A stretch of DNA of 64,000 nucleotides from Methanocalculus natronophilus (GTDB taxonomy: Archaea > Halobacteriota > Methanomicrobia > Methanomicrobiales > Methanocorpusculaceae). Position numbers and translations under genes: made by a program. The notes under the pieces were generated by a model. It worked only from the letters and a program-made list of their open reading frames with translations, had not been told where the DNA came from and searched no databases. The stretch spans positions 62,001-126,000 of the forward strand of contig NZ_JBCEXH010000005.1 of the NCBI RefSeq assembly GCF_038751955.1, read 5' to 3'. Below, one piece after another: positions 17,625 to 26,907 of the stretch (position 1 is the stretch's first letter; every line of letters begins with the position of its first letter).

Positions 17625-18576
17625 ATGTCTCTCCCGGTTTTGATTTTCCAATCCCTGCATCGGGCTTCTCCGCCTCCTGGAGGGGCACCTCCTTCAAGGG
17701 GGGCGGACCCTTAATGGTTTTCATATCAGTCTTTAAGATATTATTGAACCAGAGCTCTCTCTGCGGGAAGGGTACGATGATATCATTCTTCTCAAGCTCA
17801 ACCTTCAGTTTCCAGAGGAGTTCTGTCCGTAAGCCCCACCAGTAGAGTGATGGAGACCATATCCTGACGACAATATTGACACTTGAATCATCAAGCTTAT
17901 CCACATAGACAGCCGGTCCCGGGCTCTTCAATGCATACGGCTCTTTTTCGATCATATCCTTGATAACCCTGATCGCCTTGTCTGCATCATCCTGGTACCG
18001 GATCCCGATAGTATACTCAAACCGGCGTGCCGGGTGGATCACCAGGTTGGTGATGTCACTTGTGAAGAGTTTCGCATTTGGCATCCGGATATAGGTGCCG
18101 TCAAATGCCCTGACGATCGTCGACATAAGCTGGATCTTCTGTACAGTTGCCCAGGTTGAACCGATGATAACGGTATCTCCGATCTTGATCGGCCGCTCGA
18201 ACATCAAAAAGATCCCCGAAACAAAGTTCGCGACGATATTCTGGGTGGCAAACGCAATTGCGACTGCACCGATACCTCCCGCAACCCAGAGACCGGTCAG
18301 ATCAAAGTGGAGGTGTGGCAGGATGCTCAGGATCACCACCAGGTAGATCAGGTACGTGACGATGGTGGTCATCAGATCGAGATCTGACGCCGGAACCTTA
18401 TCCCCAAGCGACCTCTTCAGCCATATTTTGACGAATTGGGCGATCGTAATACCGGCAATGAGAATGATAGCGATCCAGAGGATATCAAGCGTTGTGATCT
18501 CCCCGATCAGGGGTCGTGTCAGCAGATCCAATACACTTCCGTCAGCTGGACCGGGAAGTTCTTCTTCGCCATTCAT
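17614..18576 (-). CDS. mscS: Small-conductance mechanosensitive channel MscS
   Basis: This 320-residue membrane protein has three transmembrane helices (about 30-50, 70-88, 95-130). The pore helix is Gly/Ala-rich (VAGGIGAVAIAFATQNIVANFVSGIFLMFERPIKIGD pattern), followed by the beta domain and a C-terminal alpha/beta domain. It releases osmolytes on hypo-osmotic shock. Its ATG begins immediately after the TAG of the DUF432 gene (no gap), and its 3' end overlaps the HEAT gene, so the three form one translational unit. Confidence 0.93.
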   Translation of the reverse strand: MNGEEELPGPADGSVLDLLTRPLIGEITTLDILWIAIILIAGITIAQFVKIWLKRSLGDKVPASDLDLMTTIVTYLIYLVVILSILPHLHFDLTGLWVAGGIGAVAIAFATQNIVANFVSGIFLMFERPIKIGDTVIIGSTWATVQKIQLMSTIVRAFDGTYIRMPNAKLFTSDITNLVIHPARRFEYTIGIRYQDDADKAIRVIKDMIEKEPYALKSPGPAVYVDKLDDSSVNIVVRIWSPSLYWWGLRTELLWKLKVELEKNDIIVPFPQRELWFNNILKTDMKTIKGPPPLKEVPLQEAEKPDAGIGKSKPGETYDW

Positions 18577-19302
18577 CTAGACCAGCCCCTCCAGCATTTC
18601 ATAGTAGTTTGGTTTCTCAACACCCGCAACCGTCCGGGTGTAGTAGAGTTCAATTGACTTCTGCATTCCATCCCGTAACGGTTTATTCTCAAATGCGGTG
18701 TAGGCAACATTCTGCTTTATAATCTTCATCCCCGCACTCATCGAGACGAGGTCGGTATCATAATAGATCTTCATCCCATAGTTCTCAAAGACCACGCGGG
18801 AGACCTCAACCCATCCCTTCATGGTGTTCATCAGATCCAGCTCAACCACCCCGTAGAGACTCGGATCAGGGTTTGGGGATCTGAGGAAGAGCTCGCTGTA
18901 GTGGTACCTCGTAATCACACCGGAATCAGTTGGTCCATAGAGGGAGTACTTCGGCGTAACCCGTGAGAGGATATCGATGCACCGGTATGCATCATCCTTC
19001 ATCACAAAGACTGCAATCTCTATTGGAAAGGTGAGGTAGACCCGGCGTGTCGCCCCAGGTTCGATCTCAATTGGCTCAAACCGGATCTCAAGATACCGGG
19101 TCACTTCATCGGGCAGGTTCAAAGGCTCAACCGGGTTGATGATCACTGTACCGGATTCCGATGCAATAACCCGTTCCACCTTTGATCCGCCCAGGTCCCG
19201 GGAATACCTGAGAAAATCATCATCCCGTGAAAAACAGAGAGAGAGATCATCTTTCTCAATGCAAAATTCATATCCATACCGCCCATACATCAGGTGAACC
19301 AT
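18577..19302 (-). CDS. DUF432 family protein
   Basis: This protein of about 241 residues is recognised as DUF432 by its order of segments: YGYEF start, a central 'NLPDEVTRYLEIRFEPIEI' and 'RRVYLTFPIEIAVFV' beta-rich part, and 'YGPTDSGVITRYHYSELF'. It has no transmembrane segment and no catalytic motif that I recognise. DUF432 genes are often next to mscS in methanogens, and here stop and start codons abut exactly, suggesting an accessory of the channel. The ATG at 19302 is preferred; a TTG at 19317 and an ATG at 19290 are alternatives without clear ribosome sites. Confidence 0.75.
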   Translation of the reverse strand: MVHLMYGRYGYEFCIEKDDLSLCFSRDDDFLRYSRDLGGSKVERVIASESGTVIINPVEPLNLPDEVTRYLEIRFEPIEIEPGATRRVYLTFPIEIAVFVMKDDAYRCIDILSRVTPKYSLYGPTDSGVITRYHYSELFLRSPNPDPSLYGVVELDLMNTMKGWVEVSRVVFENYGMKIYYDTDLVSMSAGMKIIKQNVAYTAFENKPLRDGMQKSIELYYTRTVAGVEKPNYYEMLEGLV

Positions 19303-19372
19303 GTACCCCGATACCAATAAATGTTATCTCACATGGGTCTGGTTCAGAGAATGAGAGAGAAAAACCACTCCA

Positions 19373-20758
19373 TCATACGTCTTCATCATTCAATTCACCT
19401 GGAGGAGATGATATGGAACATTCGCCGATCCGATCAAGGAGTGGCGCAATCCTCTGGCGTGTCGGTTCATCTGCAGCATCAAAGAGGACGGCAAGCCGCT
19501 CGGCAACACCGGGATCGGCAAAGAGCCTCTGCAGGCGCTCAGGGGAGGCCGAATCAAGGATCTCAGCAAGAGCCGGTATGGCCGGAGATCCAATCTGGTG
19601 AAGTGCTGCTGCTGCTTCGGCCTTCACCCGGTCCACCGGGTCAAAGAGTGCAGCAGCAAGGCCTGGAACAGACTCCTCTGATCCGATTTCCCCAAGCGCG
19701 GATACCGCAGAGAAACGGACATGCGGATCATCTGAAGAGACCTGCCGGATCAGGTCAGGAACAATCCGATCACCAAACCGGGCAAGGGCAAATGCCGCCC
19801 GGCTCCGGACATAGGCATCGGGATCGGCAAAAAGCGAGAGGAGCGGTTCAACTGCCCGTGTATCACCGATCTCGCCAAGTGCAATCGCCACCTTCCAGCG
19901 GACATCCTCATCCGGATCAGTGAGCATCGTGATGAGCGGGCCAACAGCAGGCTTTCCAATCCGGGCAAGGGCTTCTGCTGCCTTCCACCTGAGACCGGAG
20001 TAGGCATCGCTCCTGAGGGATTCCACCAGCAGCTCAATGGCTTTTGGATCCCTGAGAAGGCCAAGTGCATCGATGGCAGCATACCTCTGATCCATCTCGC
20101 CGTGGGCAAGAACAGAGAGGAGGGATGTGACATCCCCCTGCTTTCGCATCTCCATAATATCCTCCTCCCGCACCATCATCGCCCGGACACGGTACATACC
20201 CTCCTGGAGGGTTTCTGAGACCGGGGTTCTGGCTGGCAGTGCTGTGAAGAGAAATGCCGAGAGGACAGCTGTTGCCAGAAACGATCCGGACCGGAGCAGG
20301 GCATCGGGTGAAGGCGTTCCCGTCAGGAGGATCTCAGCAGAGATATGGATAAAGGCGAGATAGAGGGCAACAATTGCCCCCGTATACCGGAAATAGTACG
20401 CAGCGAAGATGATAACCAGGTAATAGAGATGCGTATAGCCACTCACAATACCTGCTCCCGCATGAAGGATCAGTTCAGCTGCGGATGCAAGAAGAAGACC
20501 AAGGATAATGATCGTAACCTGCAGATTGTGGCCACCCTGCTGGTGCATACCTCCCCATATCAGCATCAGGGAATATATGACCATCGGAAACGCCAGGCCG
20601 GGAGCCTGCGGGCAGGACCAATCCACGAACCCTAAAAATCGCAGGTTACGCAGGATCTCTCTCTTCTGTTCATGCGCACAGGCAGACGGAACGCCAGCAG
20701 ATTCCAAATCTGTTTCGGATTTTTTCTGGAAAGCCCGACATGTTGGGGCATCCATCAT
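19373..20758 (-). CDS. Membrane-anchored HEAT-repeat protein
   Basis: This protein of about 461 residues has a cytoplasmic N-terminus with Cys residues and around four to five hydrophobic helices (about 55-190). About seven HEAT repeats follow (from LLSVLAHGEMDQRYAAIDALGLL to VPGLAAALFDPVDRVKAEAAAALHQIG). The ATG pair at 20758/20755 follows GGGAGGT directly; the second ATG has the better spacing. It is probably a membrane-tethered scaffold; the function is unknown. A similar soluble HEAT protein lies two genes downstream. Confidence 0.8.
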   Translation of the reverse strand: MMDAPTCRAFQKKSETDLESAGVPSACAHEQKREILRNLRFLGFVDWSCPQAPGLAFPMVIYSLMLIWGGMHQQGGHNLQVTIIILGLLLASAAELILHAGAGIVSGYTHLYYLVIIFAAYYFRYTGAIVALYLAFIHISAEILLTGTPSPDALLRSGSFLATAVLSAFLFTALPARTPVSETLQEGMYRVRAMMVREEDIMEMRKQGDVTSLLSVLAHGEMDQRYAAIDALGLLRDPKAIELLVESLRSDAYSGLRWKAAEALARIGKPAVGPLITMLTDPDEDVRWKVAIALGEIGDTRAVEPLLSLFADPDAYVRSRAAFALARFGDRIVPDLIRQVSSDDPHVRFSAVSALGEIGSEESVPGLAAALFDPVDRVKAEAAAALHQIGSPAIPALAEILDSASPERLQRLFADPGVAERLAVLFDAADEPTRQRIAPLLDRIGECSISSPPGELNDEDV

Positions 20759-21177
20759 ACCTCCCGAAGCACCAGAGTATAGAGTAAGCAATCCGGTTGC
20801 GGCCAAGAGGGGGGGTGTTCACCTGGGCAATGCAATGGCACCCCCCGGGCAATACCGGATTGCACCAGATAAAAAACATAATGGAGGTGAAGAGAAAAAG
20901 AAAAGAGATACGGGGTGCCAGGGAGACAGAGCAGACGGAGGCTTCTGTCACACCCTGCACACATTGTTCGATTGGAGTACCTCATCAGCCAGGGTACCTT
21001 AATACCTCATCCAATACCTGTCGGATATGACACAGAACCAGCAACACATTTCATTGATGCACCAGCCAGACAGGCACTCTCTCCGTTCTCCTTTTATGTA
21101 TTCTTTTATTCCATCTCGGATACAGAAGCATAACCAAAACCTTTTCGGGAACTATTCTTATCTCCGGAAGACTGATA
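20759..21177. other. Intergenic region between divergent HEAT and DtxR genes
   Basis: No supported gene was seen. A 49-codon frame from an ATG at 20881 has a lysine-rich start and a CTHC pair but no other sign of coding. The stretch should contain the promoters of both divergent genes. Confidence 0.4.
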
Positions 21178-21201
21178 TGATAGTAATCAATGGTACTATC
21201 A
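21178..21201 (+). promoter_or_regulatory. Candidate operator of the DtxR-type regulator
   Basis: TGATAGTA (21178-21185) and TACTATCA (21194-21201) form a perfect 8-bp inverted repeat with an 8-base spacer, 73 bases before the regulator's start codon. Dyads of this size are typical for DtxR/MntR-type dimers, so self-regulation of the operon is likely but inferred. Confidence 0.5.
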
Positions 21202-21274
21202 GCAGGTGGGATTTCAATTGATGCATCAGCACCGGGGAGCAGATTCAGATCATGGCAGGCAGAGAGGATGTTCT

Positions 21275-21709
21275 GTGAATAATCTCTCCAGAAAGGCAGA
21301 AGATTATCTAGAGGCAATCTACCGGGTTGCCAGCTCAAAAGGGTATGCACGAACAAAAGACGTGGCACTGGAACTTGGTGTCCGGCCTTCAACTGTTGTT
21401 GAGATGTTTCGGAAACTCCATTCATTTGGCCTGCTTGAGTACCGGAGATATGAAGGAGTCGTTCTCCGTCCTGAAGGTGAAAAGATCGGCAGAACCGTCC
21501 ATCTCAGGCACGAGACACTCAAGGAATTTCTCCTCCTCCTCAGGGTTCCTGAACGGGTCGCCGAGGAGGATGCCTGTTTCATGGAACATGAACTCCATCC
21601 TGAGACGATCCAGCAGATCAGAACACTCCTTGACTGCCTTGCAGCAGAACCCGATGCAGCAGATGCGCTCAGGCGACACCTGACAGCAGCCCGCCTCAAA
21701 GAACTTTAA
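21275..21709 (+). CDS. DtxR/MntR-family metal-dependent transcriptional regulator
   Basis: This 144-residue protein has an N-terminal winged helix (LSRKAEDYLEAIYRVASSKGYARTKDVALELGVRPSTVVEMFRKL) and a dimerisation/metal-binding part with ERVAEEDACFMEHELHPETIQQI, where Cys, Glu and His are the usual ligands. It lacks the C-terminal SH3-like domain, as in MntR. The GTG at 21275 has GAGAGG six bases before it; in-frame ATGs upstream give a poor N-terminus. It is the first gene of a five-gene run that ends in sulfur-transport genes, and probably controls it in response to metal. Confidence 0.88.
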   Translation: MNNLSRKAEDYLEAIYRVASSKGYARTKDVALELGVRPSTVVEMFRKLHSFGLLEYRRYEGVVLRPEGEKIGRTVHLRHETLKEFLLLLRVPERVAEEDACFMEHELHPETIQQIRTLLDCLAAEPDAADALRRHLTAARLKEL

Positions 21710-21755
21710 AGCAACCTTTTTCTCTCACCTGTTCCAATCAGCAGTTATCAGTCAG

Positions 21756-23534
21756 ATGGATATCCAGATCATACTTGTCGGACTCGTACTTGCCGTCACA
21801 ATTCTGCTCTTCATAAGTGACCGGGTGCGGATCGATCTCGTGGCGATATTCGCGGCACTCTCACTGGCATGGCTTGGCCTCATCAGCCCGATGGAAGCAA
21901 TCTCAGGGTTTGCCTCAAATGCGGTCATGGCGATGGCTGCGGTGATGATCCTTGGATATGGGATCGAGCGTACCGGAATCACCGCAAAACTTGCCCGCTC
22001 GATTATCAGGTATGCGGGTTCGGGGGAGCGGCGGGTCAGCACAACTGTCGGGATGACGGTCGGGCTCTTATCCTCGGTGATGCAGAACATCGGATCTGCC
22101 GCACTCTTCCTGCCTGCAATGAGGAGGATCTGCAAACAGACCAGGATACCCGTCTCCCGGCTGATGATGCCGATGGGGTTTGCCGCAATCCTTGGCGGAT
22201 GCACAACCATGATCGGATCCAGCCCCCTGATCGTCTTAAACGACCTGCTTATCCAGTCAGATGCTGAGCCCTTCGGTCTCTTTGCCGTCACCCCGGTAGG
22301 TCTTGCCCTCCTTGTTGCGGGAGTTGCCCTCTTCGCCTTCTTTGGCGACCGGATACTCCCGAAGAAAGAAGAGAAACCTCCCGGCCCATCCATTGCCGAG
22401 ATCTGGGGGATCGATCATCCGGTCAGGACCTGCAGCCTCCCCCCAAGCTCCCCGTTTGTCGGCAAAACACGGGAAGAGGCGTTCTTCAAGATCCGTTATG
22501 GCCTTGACCTCCTGGCGGTCAGGACCTATACAGATATAACAGTCGCCCCATCCCGATCAATCAGGCTTGAGCCAGGACAGGAGCTCGCCTTCCTTGGGTC
22601 TGAGGAGCATTTTCAACAGTTTATCAATGATTCGGGCTGCATCCCGTCCGGAGAAGAGAGCAGGCTCAGGGAGATCCTCGATGGCGAGGGGTTTGGGTTT
22701 GCCGAGCTCACTGTTGCGCCACGAGCATCAATCATCGGGAAGACCCCGCGTGAGATCGGGTTCCGGCAGCGTTTTTCTGTTGAACCGATCCTCCACTTCT
22801 CAGGTGAGACCGAAAACCGTGTCGATTTCTCAGATATCCCGCTCGCACCCGGAGACACCATCGTCGCGTTTGGATCCTGGGACACGCTCCGGCTCCTTGC
22901 AGGGAACCGCGATCTGATCCTGCTCACCCACCCGGAAGGTGAAGGGATGCGGTATGGAAAAAGCACACTGGCAGTTCTGATCTTTGCAGCAGCCCTTGGA
23001 CTCACCCTGACCGGTATTCCTCTTTCAATCGCTCTCCTCACCGGCGCCCTTGCAATGGTGATCACAGGAGTCCTCACGATAGATGAGGCATACCGGGCAA
23101 TAGAATGGAAGACGATCGTCTTAATCGCAGGGCTTATACCGCTTGGGATCGCGATGGAGAAGACAGGGGCTGCCGCATTACTGGCAGGATCCCTCACAGA
23201 CGCATTACTCGGCATGCATCCGCTGGTCATCATGGCAGCTGTTGCGGTGCTTGCCACGATCCTCTCCCTGATCATCTCCAATGTGGCGGCAACCGTTCTT
23301 CTTGTTCCGCTTGTGATGATCACCGGCGCCGGTACAGGGATCGATCCCCGGGCCCTTGCACTCTTGGTTGCTGTCTGCGCCTCAAACTCGTTCATCCTCC
23401 CGACCCACCAGGTCAATGCCCTCTTAATGGGGCCTGGAGGGTACACCACCAGGGACTTCCTCAGGGCAGGGAGTATTATGACCGTGATCTTCATTGTCAT
23501 CGCCACAACACTCATTTACCTTCTGGTTGCATAG
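21756..23534 (+). CDS. SLC13/DASS-type anion permease with two TrkA-C domains
   Basis: This 592-residue membrane protein has five to six helices, a cytoplasmic insert holding two TrkA-C-like regulatory domains (about 215-290 and 300-375), then five to six more helices. The conserved motifs NIGSAALFLPA and NVAATVLLVPL fit the two transport signatures of the ion-transporter superfamily. Relatives carry sulfate, dicarboxylates or other anions. Given the downstream sulfur genes, a sulfur oxyanion is plausible. Spacing to the regulator is 46 bases and to the next gene 16 bases. Confidence 0.88.
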   Translation: MDIQIILVGLVLAVTILLFISDRVRIDLVAIFAALSLAWLGLISPMEAISGFASNAVMAMAAVMILGYGIERTGITAKLARSIIRYAGSGERRVSTTVGMTVGLLSSVMQNIGSAALFLPAMRRICKQTRIPVSRLMMPMGFAAILGGCTTMIGSSPLIVLNDLLIQSDAEPFGLFAVTPVGLALLVAGVALFAFFGDRILPKKEEKPPGPSIAEIWGIDHPVRTCSLPPSSPFVGKTREEAFFKIRYGLDLLAVRTYTDITVAPSRSIRLEPGQELAFLGSEEHFQQFINDSGCIPSGEESRLREILDGEGFGFAELTVAPRASIIGKTPREIGFRQRFSVEPILHFSGETENRVDFSDIPLAPGDTIVAFGSWDTLRLLAGNRDLILLTHPEGEGMRYGKSTLAVLIFAAALGLTLTGIPLSIALLTGALAMVITGVLTIDEAYRAIEWKTIVLIAGLIPLGIAMEKTGAAALLAGSLTDALLGMHPLVIMAAVAVLATILSLIISNVAATVLLVPLVMITGAGTGIDPRALALLVAVCASNSFILPTHQVNALLMGPGGYTTRDFLRAGSIMTVIFIVIATTLIYLLVA

Positions 23535-23550
23535 TCGATGTTGAGAGCCT

Positions 23551-24915
23551 ATGATCATCCAGCAGTTTTTCGTGCCCGGCATCGCCCACAGCTCATACAT
23601 TGTTGCCGGGAACAGGAAATGTGCCGTCATCGACCCTTGCCGTGATGTCGGACCGTATATCGAGTATGCATCGCAGAACGGACTTCAGATAACGCATATC
23701 CTTGAGACACACCTTCATGCAGACTTCATCTCAGGCCATCTCGATCTGGCTGAACTGACTGGTGCGACAATCTATGCCCCGAAATCCGGAAAATGCGCTT
23801 TTCCGCATAAAGCAGTCGCAGAAGGAGACGAGATTCTGGTAGAGGATATCCGGTTTTCTGTGATCGATACCGCAGGCCATACGCCTGAACATATCTGCTA
23901 TATCGCAGCCGATCTCGGCCGTGGGGAGAGCCCGGTTGCCCTCTTCTCAGGCGACACCCTCTTTGTCGGGGATGTCGGGAGGCCGGATCTCTTCCCCGGA
24001 CAATCAGTTGAGCTTGCATCATCTCTCTATGAGAACCTGCATACAAAGATCATGACACTCCCAGACGAAGTCGAGGTCTATCCGGCGCACGGGATGGGAT
24101 CCCTCTGCGGGAGGGCGATGGCGGCAAAGCGGACAAGCACCATCGGGTACGAGAAGAAATACAATTATGCCCTCAATATCGCGACAAAAGAGGAGTTCAT
24201 CCACGCCCTCACTTCAGACATGCCTGCTGCACCCGACCACTTTGCCCGCTGTTCCGAGATCAACAGGACAGGACCTGCCCTGATGCGGACACTTGATCAG
24301 CCCGGACCAGTTGATCCAAAACCATTTCTGGAAAAGATCCAAAGCGGCGCTCTCCTCCTGGATACACGGAGCTATCCAGCCTTCTCAGGGCTGCATATCC
24401 CGGATGCCTGGCATATCGATCTCTCCGGGAACTTTGCCACGCAGGCGGGCTGGGTGCTCCCTCCTGAGAGGGAGATTCTCCTGGTTGTTGAGGAGAAACG
24501 GCAGGCAGAAGAGGCAGCGCTCCAGCTCAGGCGGGTTGGGTTTGACAGAATCAGCGGATTCCTCAGCGGTGGGATGCTTGCCTGGGGTACAGCCGCACTC
24601 CCGGTGAGCCGGGTGCCGGTGCTATCGCCTGAAGAGGCTGATGCAGAGGTCAAATCCGGCACAGCAACCCTGATAGATGTCCGGTCCCAGGAGGAGTGGG
24701 ATGCTGCCCATGCCGAAAAGTCGATCCATATCCCCTGGCATGATCTCAGAATACGGTATGAGGAACTCGATGCAGAGGGATCATATATCGTGATGTGCCG
24801 GGGCGGCCAGCGTGCCAGTATCGCTGCAAGCATCCTGAAGATGAAACAAATTGAAAGGGTCGCAAACCTCGGCGGCGGCTACACCGCATACAGCCGGGCC
24901 GGGTTTGCACCCTAG
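23551..24915 (+). CDS. CstB-like persulfide dioxygenase / pseudo-rhodanese / rhodanese
   Basis: This 454-residue three-domain protein begins with a metallo-beta-lactamase persulfide dioxygenase (about 1-240: ETHLHADFISGH metal motif, DTAGHTPEH, SGDTLFVGDVGRPDL, VYPAHG). Next is a rhodanese-like domain without the catalytic Cys (about 260-345). A rhodanese with active Cys follows in VMCRGGQRAS (about 355-454). CstB of Staphylococcus has the same order and converts persulfides to thiosulfate and sulfite. Oxygen dependence is odd for a methanogen, so it may act during oxygen exposure or do another persulfide reaction. It lies directly upstream of two sulfur-transport genes. Confidence 0.9.
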   Translation: MIIQQFFVPGIAHSSYIVAGNRKCAVIDPCRDVGPYIEYASQNGLQITHILETHLHADFISGHLDLAELTGATIYAPKSGKCAFPHKAVAEGDEILVEDIRFSVIDTAGHTPEHICYIAADLGRGESPVALFSGDTLFVGDVGRPDLFPGQSVELASSLYENLHTKIMTLPDEVEVYPAHGMGSLCGRAMAAKRTSTIGYEKKYNYALNIATKEEFIHALTSDMPAAPDHFARCSEINRTGPALMRTLDQPGPVDPKPFLEKIQSGALLLDTRSYPAFSGLHIPDAWHIDLSGNFATQAGWVLPPEREILLVVEEKRQAEEAALQLRRVGFDRISGFLSGGMLAWGTAALPVSRVPVLSPEEADAEVKSGTATLIDVRSQEEWDAAHAEKSIHIPWHDLRIRYEELDAEGSYIVMCRGGQRASIAASILKMKQIERVANLGGGYTAYSRAGFAP

Positions 24916-24938
24916 AATATCAGTGAGTGAGGGTTCCT

Positions 24939-25463
24939 ATGCTTGAATGGTTCACAGCGGCGACCTGGTCGCCCTATATCGTCGGGGCGGGGATTGGTGT
25001 TCTGATATGGTTCACCTTCCTCCTCTCTGACCGGCCCCTTGGGGCATCGACAGCCTATGCAAAGACCGCCGGGATGGTTGAGACGGCTCTCTCACGGGAG
25101 AAGGCAGAATCCATGCCCTATTACCAGAAGTTCACGCCGACTGTTGACTGGCAGTGGATCCTTGTTATCGGGATAGTCATCGGCGCCTTTCTCTCGGCGG
25201 TTCTCTCAGGCACATTCTCGGTGATCACGGTGCCGCCGCTCTTTGCAGGGGCGTTTGGGACAGATATGATCTTCCGGGGGATAGTCGCGCTTGCAGGCGG
25301 CATCCTGATGGGGCTTGGCGCCCGGTGGGCAGGCGGCTGCACCTCCGGCCACGGCATATCCGGGACACTCCAGTTATCGCTTGCAAGCCTGGTTGCTGCA
25401 ATCTGCTTCTTTGCAGGGGGCATCCTGGTCGCCGGGATGATCTATGGGTTCACATTCATCTGA
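24939..25463 (+). CDS. YeeE/YedE-family sulfur transporter, first half
   Basis: This 174-residue membrane protein has four to five helices and the signature GARWAGGCTSGHGISG, with the Cys that handles thiosulfate in YeeE/TsuA proteins. Full-length transporters have two such halves; here two adjacent genes seem to supply them. The ATG at 24939 has GTGAGGG six bases before it. Confidence 0.88.
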   Translation: MLEWFTAATWSPYIVGAGIGVLIWFTFLLSDRPLGASTAYAKTAGMVETALSREKAESMPYYQKFTPTVDWQWILVIGIVIGAFLSAVLSGTFSVITVPPLFAGAFGTDMIFRGIVALAGGILMGLGARWAGGCTSGHGISGTLQLSLASLVAAICFFAGGILVAGMIYGFTFI

Positions 25464-25476
25464 GGAGGGAAAGAGA

Positions 25477-26034
25477 ATGGGTTTTGATGAACTGAGATCC
25501 AATAAAAGTGCCCAGGTTCTCCTCGGGCTCTTCTTCGGCATCATATTCGGCTTCCTCCTCCATAAAGGCGGGGTGACACAGTATGACGTGATACTCGGCC
25601 AGCTCCTCCTCACCGACTTCACGGTTGTGAAGGTGATGCTCTCGGCTGTTCTGGTTGGGATGATCGGGATCCATATACTGAAGGCAGCAGGGCTTGTCAG
25701 GCTCCATTACAAGGTGGGATCTGCTGGAGCCACCATTCTCGGCGGCCTGATCTTCGGCGCCGGGTTTGCGATCCTCGGATACTGTCCGGGTACGGTCGCA
25801 GGCGCGGTGGGTTCAGGTGCAGCTGATGCACTCATCGGCGTAATCGGTATTGTGATCGGGGCTGCAGTCTTTGCCCGCTTCTACCCGGTACTTGACCGGA
25901 ACATCCTGAACAAGGGCGTCTTCCCGGCCGAGACGATCCCGGAGCTCCTGGGGGTTCGGCCGGGTATCATTGTCGCAGTCTTTTCGATCTGTATTGTCGG
26001 GATACTGTACGTGCTCAGGATGATCGGATTCTGA
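25477..26034 (+). CDS. YeeE/YedE-family sulfur transporter, second half
   Basis: This 185-residue membrane protein has five helices and the matching Cys motif GYCPGTVAGAVGSGAAD. The ATG at 25477 has GGAGGGAAAG upstream, 13 bases after the stop of its partner. The two proteins probably form one channel for thiosulfate or a similar sulfur species. It is the last gene of the run that starts at 21275. Confidence 0.88.
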   Translation: MGFDELRSNKSAQVLLGLFFGIIFGFLLHKGGVTQYDVILGQLLLTDFTVVKVMLSAVLVGMIGIHILKAAGLVRLHYKVGSAGATILGGLIFGAGFAILGYCPGTVAGAVGSGAADALIGVIGIVIGAAVFARFYPVLDRNILNKGVFPAETIPELLGVRPGIIVAVFSICIVGILYVLRMIGF

Positions 26035-26063
26035 GATGAGAAAAAAAATGAGAACGGGGGGAG

Positions 26064-26843
26064 CTAGTTCCGTCTTCCCTCGATCTCAATTCCTGCTACC
26101 GGGATGGTTGCGCCACTCTCCCCGGACTGGTGGTACAGCGTTTGATATATCCCCATCAGTGCCGAGACGAACTGGTCAGAGACACTCCGATCGAGACGTG
26201 AGACGAGCGGGTGCCAGGTCTTCTCCACCCATGCAGCAAACGATGATTCATCAGGAAACGTGAGCAGGCGCTCTATTCTCTCAAGGCTGAGAAGATAGAA
26301 CCCTGCATCTTCGCAGAGCTCCATTGCCTCATCCTCGGTCACCAGGGAATATGGGAAGGAATACTCCCTGAAGTACCCACTCCATGCCGGATCGTTCAGG
26401 AGGGCGGATATCTCCCTGACCACCTCTTCTGACAGGCCGTCTGCATCCAGCCAGATAAGGATACGCCCCTCGGGAGAGAGGGCTGTATAGAGAGCCTCAT
26501 ATGCTTTTTTCGGATTCACTGCCCAGTTTAATGCATACTGGGAGAAGATGGTATCAAACTCTCCAGAAAAGTGCATCTTTTCAATATCTGATGCAATGAA
26601 CGTGATATTCTGGTACCGGTTACGGAGGAAGAGGTCACCCGGATCCCGGGTAAGTCCAGGAGACAGACCCACCACGCTGCCTCTCGACAGGCATGCAGCA
26701 AGTGCAGCAGTCTCCAACGCATCAGCCGATCCGCAGTGCAGAAGCCGTTCATGCCCTTTCAGGGCGAGCCGCAGGATTGCCTTCCGGAACAGTACTTCCG
26801 GTGTAATCGTCTGTGGCAGGTTGTCCCCTTCAATCTGATACAT
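26064..26843 (-). CDS. Class I SAM-dependent methyltransferase
   Basis: This 259-residue protein has the Rossmann pattern of a methyltransferase: RLLHCGSADALETAALA for motif I (CGSADAL in place of the usual DxGxGxG), FIASDIEKM, FDTIFSQYALNWAVNPKKAYEALYTALSPEGRILIW. It resembles trans-aconitate methyltransferase-like enzymes, but the substrate cannot be told. Motif I is atypical. It follows the aconitase X gene on the same strand, 64 bases downstream. Confidence 0.75.
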   Translation of the reverse strand: MYQIEGDNLPQTITPEVLFRKAILRLALKGHERLLHCGSADALETAALAACLSRGSVVGLSPGLTRDPGDLFLRNRYQNITFIASDIEKMHFSGEFDTIFSQYALNWAVNPKKAYEALYTALSPEGRILIWLDADGLSEEVVREISALLNDPAWSGYFREYSFPYSLVTEDEAMELCEDAGFYLLSLERIERLLTFPDESSFAAWVEKTWHPLVSRLDRSVSDQFVSALMGIYQTLYHQSGESGATIPVAGIEIEGRRN

Positions 26844-26907
26844 GCTCTTTCAGACCAGTTATCTGCAAGCAGGAACCATAAAGGGGTAGCCTCCCTGTTT
26901 GCCCACG

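Noticed and set aside
20881-21030. 49-codon frame with CTHC motif
   Set aside because: It has a start and stop but no ribosome site, odd composition and no recognisable relative.
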